A stretch of DNA of 43,385 nt from a virus: the IMG/VR virus record IMGVR_UViG_3300032296_000135, positions 1 to 43,385 of that record. One strand, 5' to 3'. Numbering within the stretch: position 1 is the first letter of the stretch; each line of letters opens with the position of its first letter. The translations under genes were made by a program, and so were the position numbers. The notes beneath the pieces are model-generated. The model was not told the DNA's origin and did not search any database. It saw nothing but the letters and a program-made list of their open reading frames with translations. Below are positions 16,317 to 25,161 of the stretch, piece by piece.

Positions 16317-18604
16317 TGGCACAGGTCACGATTACCCAATTACCAGCCGCCCAGTCGCTTACTGGGACGGAGTCGGTTCCGATTAGCCAGAACGGGCAGA
16401 CCGTCCAGACGACGGTCGCGGCGATTGCTAATTCCCCGACGCAACAGCAGACATTCATTACCGTTAACACTGAGTCAACGCTGCCAAACTCGCGCAGGTT
16501 GCAGGGCGGTACGGGCGTAGGCCTGACGGACACCGGCGCTCTGGGTTCGATCTCAATCATCCTAAACGGTGCCTCTGGAAGCCTTGAATCCTCCACTAAC
16601 GGGATGATTGCCAAGACGAGCGGCAGCACCGTGGTGGGAAGGACGCTCACAGGCTCGTCTACAGGCGTTACAGTCACGAATGGCGACGGGGTGGCTGGTA
16701 ACCCAGTCATCGCGCTAAATGGCCCTGTAGGCTCTATAAATGGCCTCAGCGGGTCTGGCATCCTAGTGTTGCAGAACAGCTCCTCCGTGGGGGCTGTGCA
16801 GATCACCGGCACGGCAGGTGAGGTTGCGGTTACTGATGGCGATGGCCTGTTGGGCAACCCGACAATTTCTTTGGATGCTTCGGGTGTAGCCGCTGGTACT
16901 TATGGCTCTGGCACACAGGTAGGGCAGTTTGCGGTTGATAGCAAAGGCCGGATTACCTCTGCGACTAACGTCACGATCACGGGCTCAGAGAACGTCATCG
17001 GTGGTGCCGCAAACCAGATTCTGTATCAACTCGGCCCGAATTCAACCAGCTTCACCGTAGCCCCGACTTCTGCCGATACGTTCCTGAAGTGGGATGGCTC
17101 GGGGTTTGTTTGGGGTGCGATTGCCGGTGCGGGTACGGTTACTTCGGTTGATGGATCGGGTGGTACGACTGGTCTGACGGTCACTGGTGGCCCGATTACA
17201 TCTTCGGGAACTCTGACGCTAGGCGGCACCTTAATAGTTGCCAACGGCGGTACAGGCGCAACTTCTTTAACTGGTTACGTAAAAGGCAACGGAGTAAGTG
17301 CATTTACGGCTGCGGCGACTATCCCAAACACCGATATTACCGGTTTGGGAACGATGTCTACGCAAGCCGCGTCCTCGGTTGCGATCACTGGTGGCAACAT
17401 CAATGGCACGACCATAGGTGGTACGACACCGGCTGCGGGTACTTTTACCTCGGTGGCGATGACAACGGGCACGATTACCACGCCTCCGAGCAGTGGCAAC
17501 GACATCGTCAACAAGACCTACGCTGATTCGATTGCCTCAGGTATCAACTTCCACCAAGCCTGTAAGTACGCGACAACTGCGGCTTTAGCTGCGAATACGT
17601 ACAACAACGGGGTATCTGGGGTAGGTGCGACATTGACGGGTAACGTCAACGGAGCGCTTACGGTTGATGGGTATACGTTTACCTCGCCTGCTGACGATGG
17701 CACCCGGATTCTGGTCAAGAATGAGTCGAATTCGGCTCACAACGGCGTTTATACGCTGTCTGCAGCGGGAAGCGCTGGTGGCCCTTACATCCTAACTCGG
17801 GCGACCGATTTTGATACAGCAGGTACGGGCGTTGATCAGATTGATCAGGGTGACTTCTTCCTGATTACTTCGGGTACTGCGAACGCCAATACCTCGTGGG
17901 TACAGCAGACACCGCTACCCGTTATCGTAGGCACGACAGGCATTACCTTCACGCAGTTTGGCGCACCGCTGACTTATACAGCGGGAACGGGGCTTTCCGA
18001 GTCTCCGGCGTATACGTTCAATATTGCCAACACTGGGGTGACGTCAGGTAGTTATGGTGGTGCGGCAACCGCCGTTACGCTGGCGATCAATGCTCAGGGT
18101 CAGATCACCAGCGCAACGGATGTATCAATTGCGATTGCAGCTAGTCAGATTACCTCTGGGACGATTGATTCGGCACGTATCAGCGGCTCATACACTGGCA
18201 TTACGGGTGTCAATACGCTGACCGCAGGCACTTGGAACGCCACGACGATAGCTGTAGCCTATGGTGGCACAGGGCTGACAACCTACACCGCAGGCGATCT
18301 GATCTATGCGAGTGGCTCTGCAACGCTGTCTAAGCTCGGTCTTGGGGCGACAGGCTATGTTTTAGTGGCAGGGGCTGCAGCGCCTGAATACGTGGCTCAG
18401 AGCACCCTGTCTGTGGGTTCCGCTACGACGGCGACCAACGCTACGAACGTCGGCACAACATCTACGACGACGAATGCTGACTTCTTCATTCCGTTTGTTG
18501 CTGCCTCCACCACTGGCAATCAGGCACTTGGAGTAGACGCCGGTATTACCTACAATCCATCAACTAATGCGATTACTGCCGGAATATCCGGTGGGACGTT
18601 CTAA
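16316..18604 (+). CDS. Large tail fibre protein
   Basis: The 762-residue protein is Gly/Ser/Thr-rich and repetitive. The N-terminus (TITQLPAAQSLTGTESVPIS, then TTVAAIA) matches the attachment segment of the C1q-like protein at 13617. Two copies of a fibre unit are visible: TYGSGTQVGQFAVDSKGRIT near residue 195 and SYGGAATAVTLAINAQGQIT near 580, each followed by SAT and a short strand. A module with VANGGTGATSLTGYVKGNG and a domain from ~400 to 540 (YTLSAAGSAGGPYILTRATD) are common in tail fibres. The C-terminus ends AITAGISGGTF, nearly the same as the end of the protein at 31184. It probably forms a trimeric, extended fibre for host adsorption. Confidence 0.82.
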   Translation: MAQVTITQLPAAQSLTGTESVPISQNGQTVQTTVAAIANSPTQQQTFITVNTESTLPNSRRLQGGTGVGLTDTGALGSISIILNGASGSLESSTNGMIAKTSGSTVVGRTLTGSSTGVTVTNGDGVAGNPVIALNGPVGSINGLSGSGILVLQNSSSVGAVQITGTAGEVAVTDGDGLLGNPTISLDASGVAAGTYGSGTQVGQFAVDSKGRITSATNVTITGSENVIGGAANQILYQLGPNSTSFTVAPTSADTFLKWDGSGFVWGAIAGAGTVTSVDGSGGTTGLTVTGGPITSSGTLTLGGTLIVANGGTGATSLTGYVKGNGVSAFTAAATIPNTDITGLGTMSTQAASSVAITGGNINGTTIGGTTPAAGTFTSVAMTTGTITTPPSSGNDIVNKTYADSIASGINFHQACKYATTAALAANTYNNGVSGVGATLTGNVNGALTVDGYTFTSPADDGTRILVKNESNSAHNGVYTLSAAGSAGGPYILTRATDFDTAGTGVDQIDQGDFFLITSGTANANTSWVQQTPLPVIVGTTGITFTQFGAPLTYTAGTGLSESPAYTFNIANTGVTSGSYGGAATAVTLAINAQGQITSATDVSIAIAASQITSGTIDSARISGSYTGITGVNTLTAGTWNATTIAVAYGGTGLTTYTAGDLIYASGSATLSKLGLGATGYVLVAGAAAPEYVAQSTLSVGSATTATNATNVGTTSTTTNADFFIPFVAASTTGNQALGVDAGITYNPSTNAITAGISGGTF

Positions 18605-18614
18605 GGAGTAAGAA

Positions 18615-19397
18615 ATGGCACAAGCCGGATATACGCCGATTGTCATCTACCACAGCACGACGGGTTCGGCTGTTCCTACTGCTGGGAACCTAGCCCCCGG
18701 AGAGTTAGGGCTGAACATCGCAGACATGAAGCTGTACTGCGAAAACTCCTCGGGTGTGGTGACTTTGCTGGCCTCTGCTGCGGGTGCTTCTGGGGATGTG
18801 ACGTTAGCCGGTAATAACGCTTTTACAGGCGCAAACACCTTTTATAACGGAACAGGCCAGACGTTTGGCACGGCGACATCGACACAAGACGGATTGATTC
18901 TGGCAGGTCGAGCTGGTGGTAGTTCTTCGTATCGCGTGACATTACAGCCGGGAACTTTGTCAGCCAGCAGGGCGGTGACTTTCCCTGATTCGGATACAAC
19001 GGTTCCCATCGCATCTCAAACCCTGACATTCTCTGGCCCAACCGCTGCAAGAACCTATACGCTGCCGGATGAGGCTTCTTCGCTCGGGTTTAGGAACATT
19101 CCTGCGGTAGCTGATAAAACCACCTCTTACAGCCTGCAGACCTCAGACGTAGGTCGAGTGGTGGGCGTTGGTTCTGGCGGCTCGATTACGATCCCTGATG
19201 CGACGTTTTCTGCGGGTGATGCGGTCATCATCTTCAACAATACGACCGCAGGGATTACGATTACTTGCTCGATCACGACGGCTTATATTGCTGGAACGGA
19301 TACTGACAAGGCGACGATGACACTAGCGACTCGTGGTATTGCAAGCATACTGTTCGTATCTGGCACTGTGTGTGTTGTTACAGGGAATGTCACCTAA
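18615..19397 (+). CDS. Tail fibre protein with Mtd-like N-terminus
   Basis: The 260-residue protein begins with an attachment domain (AVPTAGNLAPGELGLNIADM, then KLYCENSSGVVTLLA) of the kind found at the N-terminus of many phage tropism proteins. A beta-helical fibre stretch follows (TFYNGTGQTFGTATSTQDGL), then TYTLPDEASSLGF, then a C-terminal module of about 68 residues (SITIPDATFSAGDAVIIFNN to the end). A diverged copy of that last module makes up the small gene at 26936. The start follows TAAGGAGTAAGAA; the stop overlaps the next start (TAATG). Host recognition is the likely role. Confidence 0.78.
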   Translation: MAQAGYTPIVIYHSTTGSAVPTAGNLAPGELGLNIADMKLYCENSSGVVTLLASAAGASGDVTLAGNNAFTGANTFYNGTGQTFGTATSTQDGLILAGRAGGSSSYRVTLQPGTLSASRAVTFPDSDTTVPIASQTLTFSGPTAARTYTLPDEASSLGFRNIPAVADKTTSYSLQTSDVGRVVGVGSGGSITIPDATFSAGDAVIIFNNTTAGITITCSITTAYIAGTDTDKATMTLATRGIASILFVSGTVCVVTGNVT

Positions 19398-21559
19398 TGG
19401 CGCTCGTACTCAAAAACAGAGTCAAGTCCACTACCACGACAACAGGTACGGGGACGATTACCCTTGGTGCCGCTCCGGCGGGGTATCAAGATTTTTCTGT
19501 GATTGGTAGTCCATCTAGTGGATGGGACACATCTGTTACTTTTTACGACCAATCATTTAGTGTTTTTGCTCAAGTAAGTAATCCGCAAGGCTTGTTTTTT
19601 AAGCCAGACGGTTTGAAAATGTATGTTGCAGGGCCTTCCATTGTTAATGAATATGATTTGTCTACGGCATGGGATGTTTCGACCGCCACTTATCTACAAA
19701 ATTTTTCAGTAAGTGCTAATGCACAAGGGTTATTTTTTAAGCCAGATGGTTTAAAAATGTATGTTGTTGACAGCTCTGGAAACGTTGTCAAAGAGTATGA
19801 TTTGTCATCTGCTTGGAACATTACTACAGCCAGTTTTCTTCAAAATTTTTCTGTAGCCACGCAAGAAACTGATCCTTTCTCAATATTTTTTAAGCCTGAC
19901 GGATTAAAAATGTATGTGGCAGGCTCTAATGAAAGCGTATATGAATATGATTTGTCTTCTGCTTGGAATATAAGCACGGCTTCTTATCTTCAAAGCGGTA
20001 GCGTTTTAACGGTTGGATCGAACACGCGTGGGTTATTTTTTAAACCTGACGGTTTGGCTCTGTTTATTCTGGCAGCAAATGATCAGCTTGGGTATTACAA
20101 GTTATCAACCGCTTGGAATGTTTCAACAATTTCCTATCAATCACAAGTTACGCTAACTACATCAGGCGGATCAATAACTGGCACAGATTTGTTTTTTAAG
20201 CCAGATGGTTCATTGATGTATGTTGTAGATGATGGAATAAGTGATGCGTTTGTAGCGCAATATGATGTTGGGGGTAATAATACCTACTACACCATCGTAG
20301 GTGGAACACAGTGGGAAGTCGGTATCGGTTTTGCTACCACAAGTGGACGAGGTCTCTTCCGCACACAGGTATTTGGCTCTTCCAACAGTGGCGCGAAGGT
20401 AGACTTTGCGGCAGGCACTAAAGATGTGTTGTGTGCTTACCCAGCTGCGGCGATGCCTCTAGGTGTGCCGTACTGCGATGATAGTGAGATAGGTACTGAT
20501 CTCTCAGGCTGGACAGCGTTCCAAGCAGCGTTGAATAACGGTGTGGCAGGTGGCACGACGTTCGGGAACAATAATACAAACGGCATAACAAGCACGTATG
20601 CAATAACTGATACAAGTGGAAGCAACAAGTATGCGGGCGGTGTTTTAGCGCCTAACGGCGACATTCACATGGTGTTATACAGTGGCGTTACCGTTGGGCA
20701 AAAAATATCAATTACTGGTGTTGTTTCAACATATTCCTTGATACAAACTACTGGCGCTTATACAGGAGGTGTTCTTGCTCCTAATGGCGATATTCACTTT
20801 ATTCCCAGACAGTTATCTGCTGGAAGCGCGGTAGGTCAAAAAATAAACGCCTCTGGCGTTGTCTCTACTTATTCATTGGCTTACACAGCCGTATCAGAAA
20901 TTTATTTTGGTGGTGTTTTGTCAGCAAGCGGAGAGGTGCATTTTGTTCCACACAGCGGAGTTAGAGGACAAAAAATTTCAACTGCTGGCGTTGTATCAAC
21001 ATATTCGTTGATCTACACCACAACAAATGCATACGCAGGCGGGGTATTAGCCCCTAATGGTGATATACATTTTGTTCCTCATAGGGCGGCAGTAGGGCAA
21101 AAAATATCATCAGCCGGAGTCGTTTCTACATATTCTTTGGTTTATACAACTCCTCTTGCTTATTGCGGGGGTGTTGTATCACCGAATGGAGATATTCATT
21201 TTATTCCGGCCTATGCAGATAGAGGGCAAAAAATATCAGTTACAGGTGTTGTGTCTACCTACTCATTAATTAGAACTACTGTTAATAGTTATTTTGGTGG
21301 TGTGTTAGCTCCAAATGGAGACATTCATTTTGTTCCCTATGATGCTCCTGTAGGGCAAAAAGTTTCAGCAACAGGCGTTGTTAGCACTTATTCTCTTGCA
21401 TTTACTGTGCCGAGCGCATATCAAGGTGGCGTCTTATCTCCAAATGGAAATATTTATTTTATTCCTGCAATAGCTTCAAGAGGTATGCAAATCTCCACCA
21501 ATCCCGGTCAGCCGCTCGGCCCCGGTGTCTGCCTCAGTTCTTTCCTGAACAAGTTCTAG
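19397..21559 (+). CDS. Propeller tail fibre A (5-bladed plus 7-bladed)
   Basis: The 720-residue protein has a ~33-residue N-terminus shared with the next two genes (LKNRVKSTTTTTGTGTITLG). Five repeats of ~50 residues follow, each with FFKPDG and a strand MYV, then YDLS-AW-STA-YLQ. A linker domain (YYTIVGGTQWEVGIG, then VDFAAGTKDVL) leads to seven repeats of ~42 residues with GGVLAPNGDIHF, GQKIS and GVVSTYSL. Repeat numbers and a split half-repeat before the first copy suggest closed 5- and 7-bladed beta-propellers. The C-terminus ends CLSSFLNKF. I infer a receptor-binding fibre. ATG 19397 overlaps the previous stop; an in-frame GTG at 19370 is unlikely. Repeat regions are AT-richer than the ends. 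Confidence 0.85.
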   Translation: MALVLKNRVKSTTTTTGTGTITLGAAPAGYQDFSVIGSPSSGWDTSVTFYDQSFSVFAQVSNPQGLFFKPDGLKMYVAGPSIVNEYDLSTAWDVSTATYLQNFSVSANAQGLFFKPDGLKMYVVDSSGNVVKEYDLSSAWNITTASFLQNFSVATQETDPFSIFFKPDGLKMYVAGSNESVYEYDLSSAWNISTASYLQSGSVLTVGSNTRGLFFKPDGLALFILAANDQLGYYKLSTAWNVSTISYQSQVTLTTSGGSITGTDLFFKPDGSLMYVVDDGISDAFVAQYDVGGNNTYYTIVGGTQWEVGIGFATTSGRGLFRTQVFGSSNSGAKVDFAAGTKDVLCAYPAAAMPLGVPYCDDSEIGTDLSGWTAFQAALNNGVAGGTTFGNNNTNGITSTYAITDTSGSNKYAGGVLAPNGDIHMVLYSGVTVGQKISITGVVSTYSLIQTTGAYTGGVLAPNGDIHFIPRQLSAGSAVGQKINASGVVSTYSLAYTAVSEIYFGGVLSASGEVHFVPHSGVRGQKISTAGVVSTYSLIYTTTNAYAGGVLAPNGDIHFVPHRAAVGQKISSAGVVSTYSLVYTTPLAYCGGVVSPNGDIHFIPAYADRGQKISVTGVVSTYSLIRTTVNSYFGGVLAPNGDIHFVPYDAPVGQKVSATGVVSTYSLAFTVPSAYQGGVLSPNGNIYFIPAIASRGMQISTNPGQPLGPGVCLSSFLNKF
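19520..20276 (+). repeat. Five FFKPDG propeller repeats, fibre A
   Basis: Five in-frame repeats of about 50 codons, each centred on FFKPDG plus a strand ending MYV or a variant (the fourth reads ALFIL). The chain before the first copy (SGWDTSVTFYDQ) could supply the closing strand of the last blade. Confidence 0.85.
20581..21500 (+). repeat. Seven GGVLAPNGDIHF propeller repeats, fibre A
   Basis: Seven in-frame repeats of about 42 codons. A half repeat (ITSTYAITDT) precedes the first GG copy, as expected for velcro closure of a ring of blades. Residues after HFIP and after STYSL vary most between copies. Confidence 0.87.
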
Positions 21560-21569
21560 GATCATTGTC

Positions 21570-22952
21570 ATGGCGTTTGTTACCAAAGATCGCATAAAAG
21601 TTACGAGCACCACGACAGGGACAGGTACGTTCACGCTAGGGGCAGCATCTACTGGCTATCAGAACTTTTCCGGCGTGGGCGATGGCAATCAGACCTATTA
21701 CACCATCGTAGGTGGAACTCAGTGGGAAGTAGGAATAGGCACGTATACCGCTAGTGGTACGACCTTATCCCGCGATACCGTGCTGGCTTCGTCTACCGGA
21801 TCTGTGATTGACTTTGCGGCGGGGACGAAAGATGTCTACGTACCGCAGCCTTCTGAGAACACACAGGGATCAGCGCCGACAGGGGACAACAGTTCTATTG
21901 GCACGGATGGCGTAGCATTCGACAACTTCCAGAAGAACTTGTACCAGAGCATCAACGCTGGGGTGACTTTTAGGAATAACGGTGTTGCGGGTGTGGTAAG
22001 TACGTTTAGTTTGGTTTATACAGGTGGCAGTTATTGGGGTGGTGTGTTTGCCCCTAGCGGAGATATACACTTTATCCCTAATGGAGCCGCTGTTGGTCAA
22101 AAAATAAATTCTTCTGGTGTTGTCTCTACTTATTCACTGGTTTACACCACAAGCGATGCGTATCAAGGCGGCGCATTGGCAGCAAATGGCGACATTCATT
22201 TTATTCCCAAAGACGCAAATAGAGGTCAAAAAGTAAACGCATCAGGCGTTGTTTCCACTTATTCTTTGGTTTATACGACAGCAGGTGCTTACACAGGCGG
22301 TGTTTTGTCTCCAAATGGAGATGTTCATTTTATTCCCCTAAATGCCAATAGGGGTCAAAAGGTGTCATCGGCGGGCGTTGTTTCTACTTATTCTTTAGTT
22401 TATACGAGAACAAACGCATATTTAGGTGGAGTTCTTGCACCGAACGGGGACATTCATTTTGTTCCTTATTATGCAAATAGGGGTCAAAAAATATCAGCCG
22501 CTGGGGTTGTGTCTACATATTCGCTGGTTTATACGTTATCTGAGGGATATGCTGGAGGCATATTGTCTCCAAACGGAGATATACACTTTGTTCCACAAAA
22601 GGCAAACGTAGGTCAAAAAATATCCTCAGCAGGAGTCGTATCCACTTATTCTTTAGTTTATACAGCAACAACAAACAAGTATGATGGTGGAGTTTTAGCT
22701 CCTAATGGTGATATTCATTTTGTTCCTTGCGATGCTAATGTTGGACAAAAAATATCAGCCATTGGTGTTGTATCTACATATTCATTAGTTTATACAACAA
22801 CAGGAGCATATCGAGGTGGTGTATTAAATTCAAGTGGTGATATTTATTTTGTTAAATCAACGAGTGCAACAGTAGGCCAAAAAATCTCCACCTGCGCCGC
22901 CATACCCTTCGGCCTTGACACCTGCCTAAGCTCATACCTCAATAAGTATTAA
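21570..22952 (+). CDS. Propeller tail fibre B (7-bladed only)
   Basis: The 460-residue paralogue has the shared N-terminus (TKDRIKVTSTTTGTGTFTLG), goes directly into the linker domain (YYTIVGGTQWEVGIGTYTAS, then DFAAGTKDVYV) and then into seven GGVLAPNGDIHF-type repeats preceded by a half repeat (GVVSTFSLVYTGG). It ends CLSSYLNKY. The 5-bladed propeller of its two neighbours is absent with clean edges. The gene lies ten bases after fibre A, with only a weak AGGAT before the ATG. I infer a shorter receptor-binding fibre that may form mixed or alternative fibres with A and C. Confidence 0.85.
   Translation: MAFVTKDRIKVTSTTTGTGTFTLGAASTGYQNFSGVGDGNQTYYTIVGGTQWEVGIGTYTASGTTLSRDTVLASSTGSVIDFAAGTKDVYVPQPSENTQGSAPTGDNSSIGTDGVAFDNFQKNLYQSINAGVTFRNNGVAGVVSTFSLVYTGGSYWGGVFAPSGDIHFIPNGAAVGQKINSSGVVSTYSLVYTTSDAYQGGALAANGDIHFIPKDANRGQKVNASGVVSTYSLVYTTAGAYTGGVLSPNGDVHFIPLNANRGQKVSSAGVVSTYSLVYTRTNAYLGGVLAPNGDIHFVPYYANRGQKISAAGVVSTYSLVYTLSEGYAGGILSPNGDIHFVPQKANVGQKISSAGVVSTYSLVYTATTNKYDGGVLAPNGDIHFVPCDANVGQKISAIGVVSTYSLVYTTTGAYRGGVLNSSGDIYFVKSTSATVGQKISTCAAIPFGLDTCLSSYLNKY
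21981..22890 (+). repeat. Seven GGVLAPNGDIHF propeller repeats, fibre B
   Basis: Seven in-frame copies plus a leading half repeat. Near-identical peptide units are encoded by clearly different synonymous codons in each copy. Confidence 0.87.
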
Positions 22953-22962
22953 GGATCACACC

Positions 22963-25140
22963 ATGCCTTATGTCGTTAAAGATAGAGTAAAAGTAACAAG
23001 CACAACGACTGGTACTGGCACGTTCACGCTCGGCGCGGCGGTCACAGGATTCCAAGGGTTTTCTTCGTTAGTTCCTAGTCCAGCATGGAATATCACATAT
23101 TCTAGTTATTTGCAGCTTAAAGACGTAGGGGCGCAAGAAACATCCCCGCAGGGTATATTTTTTAAGCCAGATGGTTTAAAGATGTATGTTGTTGGCGCAA
23201 CTGGCGATGACGTTAATGAATACGATTTGTCCTCCGCATGGGATATATCAACAGCCACATACCTTCAAGTTTTTTCGGTATCAGCCCAAGACACCTCGCC
23301 ACGAGATTTGTTTTTCAAGCCCGATGGTTTAAAGATGTATGTCGTTGGAGCAACCAACGATTCGGTTTATGAATATGATTTGTCATCTGCTTGGAATGTT
23401 TCTACAGCGTCTTACTTACAAACAAAATCCGTATCAGCACAAGACACAACCCCAACTGGAGTATTTTTTAAAGATGATGGCACCAAAATGTATGTTGTTG
23501 GTGGGACTGGAAATGACATAAATGAGTATGATTTATCGTCAGCTTGGGACATTTCCACTGCATCTTATTTAAGAAATTTTAGTGTTGTATCACAAACAAC
23601 ATTGCCACAGGGTGTGTTTTTTAAGTCGGACGGCTTAAAGATGTACATAATAGCCGCCAATAACATTTTTGAATATTCCTTAGGAACTGCTTGGAATATT
23701 TCAACTGCTGCGTATTCTTCTTTGTTTGAAACTAATTTACAAGGAACTGGAATATTTTTTAAGTCGGACGGCTTAAAGTTTTATATAACTGAAACTAGTA
23801 ATGCTGACGTTCGTGAATATGATTTAGCAACTTCCATTAATACTTATTATTGCCTCACCAATGGTACAGATTGGGAGGTTGGTATTGGCGAAGTTTCATA
23901 TCCCGGAACATCTTTGATTCGTAGCACTGTCCTTGAATCATCCAATAGCAACAACAAAGTAGATTGGAGTGCCGGAACTAAGGATGTGTTCTGTACTTTC
24001 CCCGCAGACGCGACAGAAGGAACAGTACCGCAGGGGGATACCAGTCAGGTAGGCACTGATCTGGTGGCGTGGACAAACCTGAAGAAAGAGCTAGACCGTA
24101 CCGTCATCAACGGTGTGCCGTACAACAATAATGGGCTTGGCGGCGTTTACAGTACGTATAGTTTGATTAATACGACTAGCTCAGGGACGGAGTTTTATAT
24201 AGGCGGCGTATTGGCGACTAACGGAGACATACACTTTATTCCTGTATATGCAACTAGAGGACAAAAAGTATCTTCATCTGGCGTTGTATCTACTTACGCA
24301 TTAGTTTACACAACAGGCGAAGGATATACGGGAGGTGTATTAGCTTCAAATGGAGACATACATTTTGTCCCACAAAAGGCAGCCGTTGGTCAAAAAATAT
24401 CTGCTTCAGGGGTCGTTTCTACATATTCGTTAGTAACAACTGGCACCCCGGGATATATGGGTGGTGTATTAGCGCCTAATGGTGATATACACTTTATTCC
24501 ATATTCTGCTTCGGTTGGGCAAAAAGTATCAGCAGCAGGTGTGGTATCAACTTATTCGTTGGTGTATACGACCGGCAATGCTTATTTTGGCGGAGTTTTA
24601 GCGCCAAATGGTGATATACATTTTGTTCCATTTAGTGCAAACAGGGGGCAAAAAATATCATCAGCGGGTGTTGTATCTACTTATTCATTAGTTTCAACAT
24701 CAACAGTAAATGGTCAATATATGGGCGGCGTTTTGGCAGCAAACGGCGACATACATTTTGTTCCTAGAGATGCTAGTCGAGGGCAAAAAATATCAGCGGC
24801 TGGTGTGGTTTCTACTTATTCTTTAATTTATACGACCGCAAACACCGCTTTCACTGGTGGAGTTCTTGCGCCAAATGGTGACATCCATTTTGTCCCATTT
24901 ACAGCTCCGGTTGGACAAAAGGTATCCGCATCGGGTGTTGTCTCAACATACAGTTTACTTAGTGTTCCCGGAGGGGGGGTATCTCAATATCTTGCTGGCG
25001 CGGTATTATCTCCAAGTGGAGATATTTATTTTGTTCCGGGTGGAGCATGGCCCAATTCAACAATGCCCGGTCTAAAAATATCCACCGGCACAACAAGAAA
25101 TATAGGCTACGCCCTATCGCCGTTCTTCAATAAATTTTAA
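22963..25140 (+). CDS. Propeller tail fibre C (5-bladed plus 7-bladed)
   Basis: The 725-residue protein repeats the layout of fibre A: shared N-terminus (VKDRVKVTSTTTGTGTFTLG), five FFK-DG repeats (FFKPDG twice, FFKDDG once, FFKSDG twice), linker domain (TYYCLTNGTDWEVGIG, then VDWSAGTKDVFC), seven GGVLAPNGDIHF repeats with a leading half repeat (GGVYSTYSLINTT), and the end GYALSPFFNKF. The ATG follows AAGGATCACACC. Repeat-rich parts are AT-rich while gene ends match the genome's composition. I infer a third receptor-binding fibre; the three genes look like products of duplication followed by divergence and domain loss or gain. Confidence 0.85.
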   Translation: MPYVVKDRVKVTSTTTGTGTFTLGAAVTGFQGFSSLVPSPAWNITYSSYLQLKDVGAQETSPQGIFFKPDGLKMYVVGATGDDVNEYDLSSAWDISTATYLQVFSVSAQDTSPRDLFFKPDGLKMYVVGATNDSVYEYDLSSAWNVSTASYLQTKSVSAQDTTPTGVFFKDDGTKMYVVGGTGNDINEYDLSSAWDISTASYLRNFSVVSQTTLPQGVFFKSDGLKMYIIAANNIFEYSLGTAWNISTAAYSSLFETNLQGTGIFFKSDGLKFYITETSNADVREYDLATSINTYYCLTNGTDWEVGIGEVSYPGTSLIRSTVLESSNSNNKVDWSAGTKDVFCTFPADATEGTVPQGDTSQVGTDLVAWTNLKKELDRTVINGVPYNNNGLGGVYSTYSLINTTSSGTEFYIGGVLATNGDIHFIPVYATRGQKVSSSGVVSTYALVYTTGEGYTGGVLASNGDIHFVPQKAAVGQKISASGVVSTYSLVTTGTPGYMGGVLAPNGDIHFIPYSASVGQKVSAAGVVSTYSLVYTTGNAYFGGVLAPNGDIHFVPFSANRGQKISSAGVVSTYSLVSTSTVNGQYMGGVLAANGDIHFVPRDASRGQKISAAGVVSTYSLIYTTANTAFTGGVLAPNGDIHFVPFTAPVGQKVSASGVVSTYSLLSVPGGGVSQYLAGAVLSPSGDIYFVPGGAWPNSTMPGLKISTGTTRNIGYALSPFFNKF
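23080..23835 (+). repeat. Five FFK-DG propeller repeats, fibre C
   Basis: Five copies of about 50 codons with the consensus GIFFKPDGLKMYVVG then EYDLSSAW-ISTASYLQ. An opening segment (AWNITYSSYLQ) matches the second half of the unit and could close the ring. Confidence 0.86.
24139..25086 (+). repeat. Seven GGVLAPNGDIHF propeller repeats, fibre C
   Basis: Seven copies of about 42 codons plus a leading half repeat. The last copy is diverged (YLAGAVLSPSGDIYFVP) and has a small insertion before GLKIS. Confidence 0.86.
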
Positions 25141-25161
25141 CCACCACACAAAGGAGAGAGT

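Noticed and set aside
16300-16857. 185-codon Pro/Val/Thr-rich frame on the minus strand.
   Set aside because: It is the antisense of a Gly/Thr/Ser-rich fibre gene; the composition is a by-product of that.
19520-25086. Regularly spaced repeats that might suggest a CRISPR array.
   Set aside because: The repeats are in-frame coding units of 42 and 50 codons with no identical DNA repeats or spacers.
19397-25140. A diversity-generating retroelement acting on the fibre repeats.
   Set aside because: No reverse transcriptase gene and no template repeat were seen, and differences between copies are mainly synonymous rather than at adenine-linked codons. Genes outside the window could change this.
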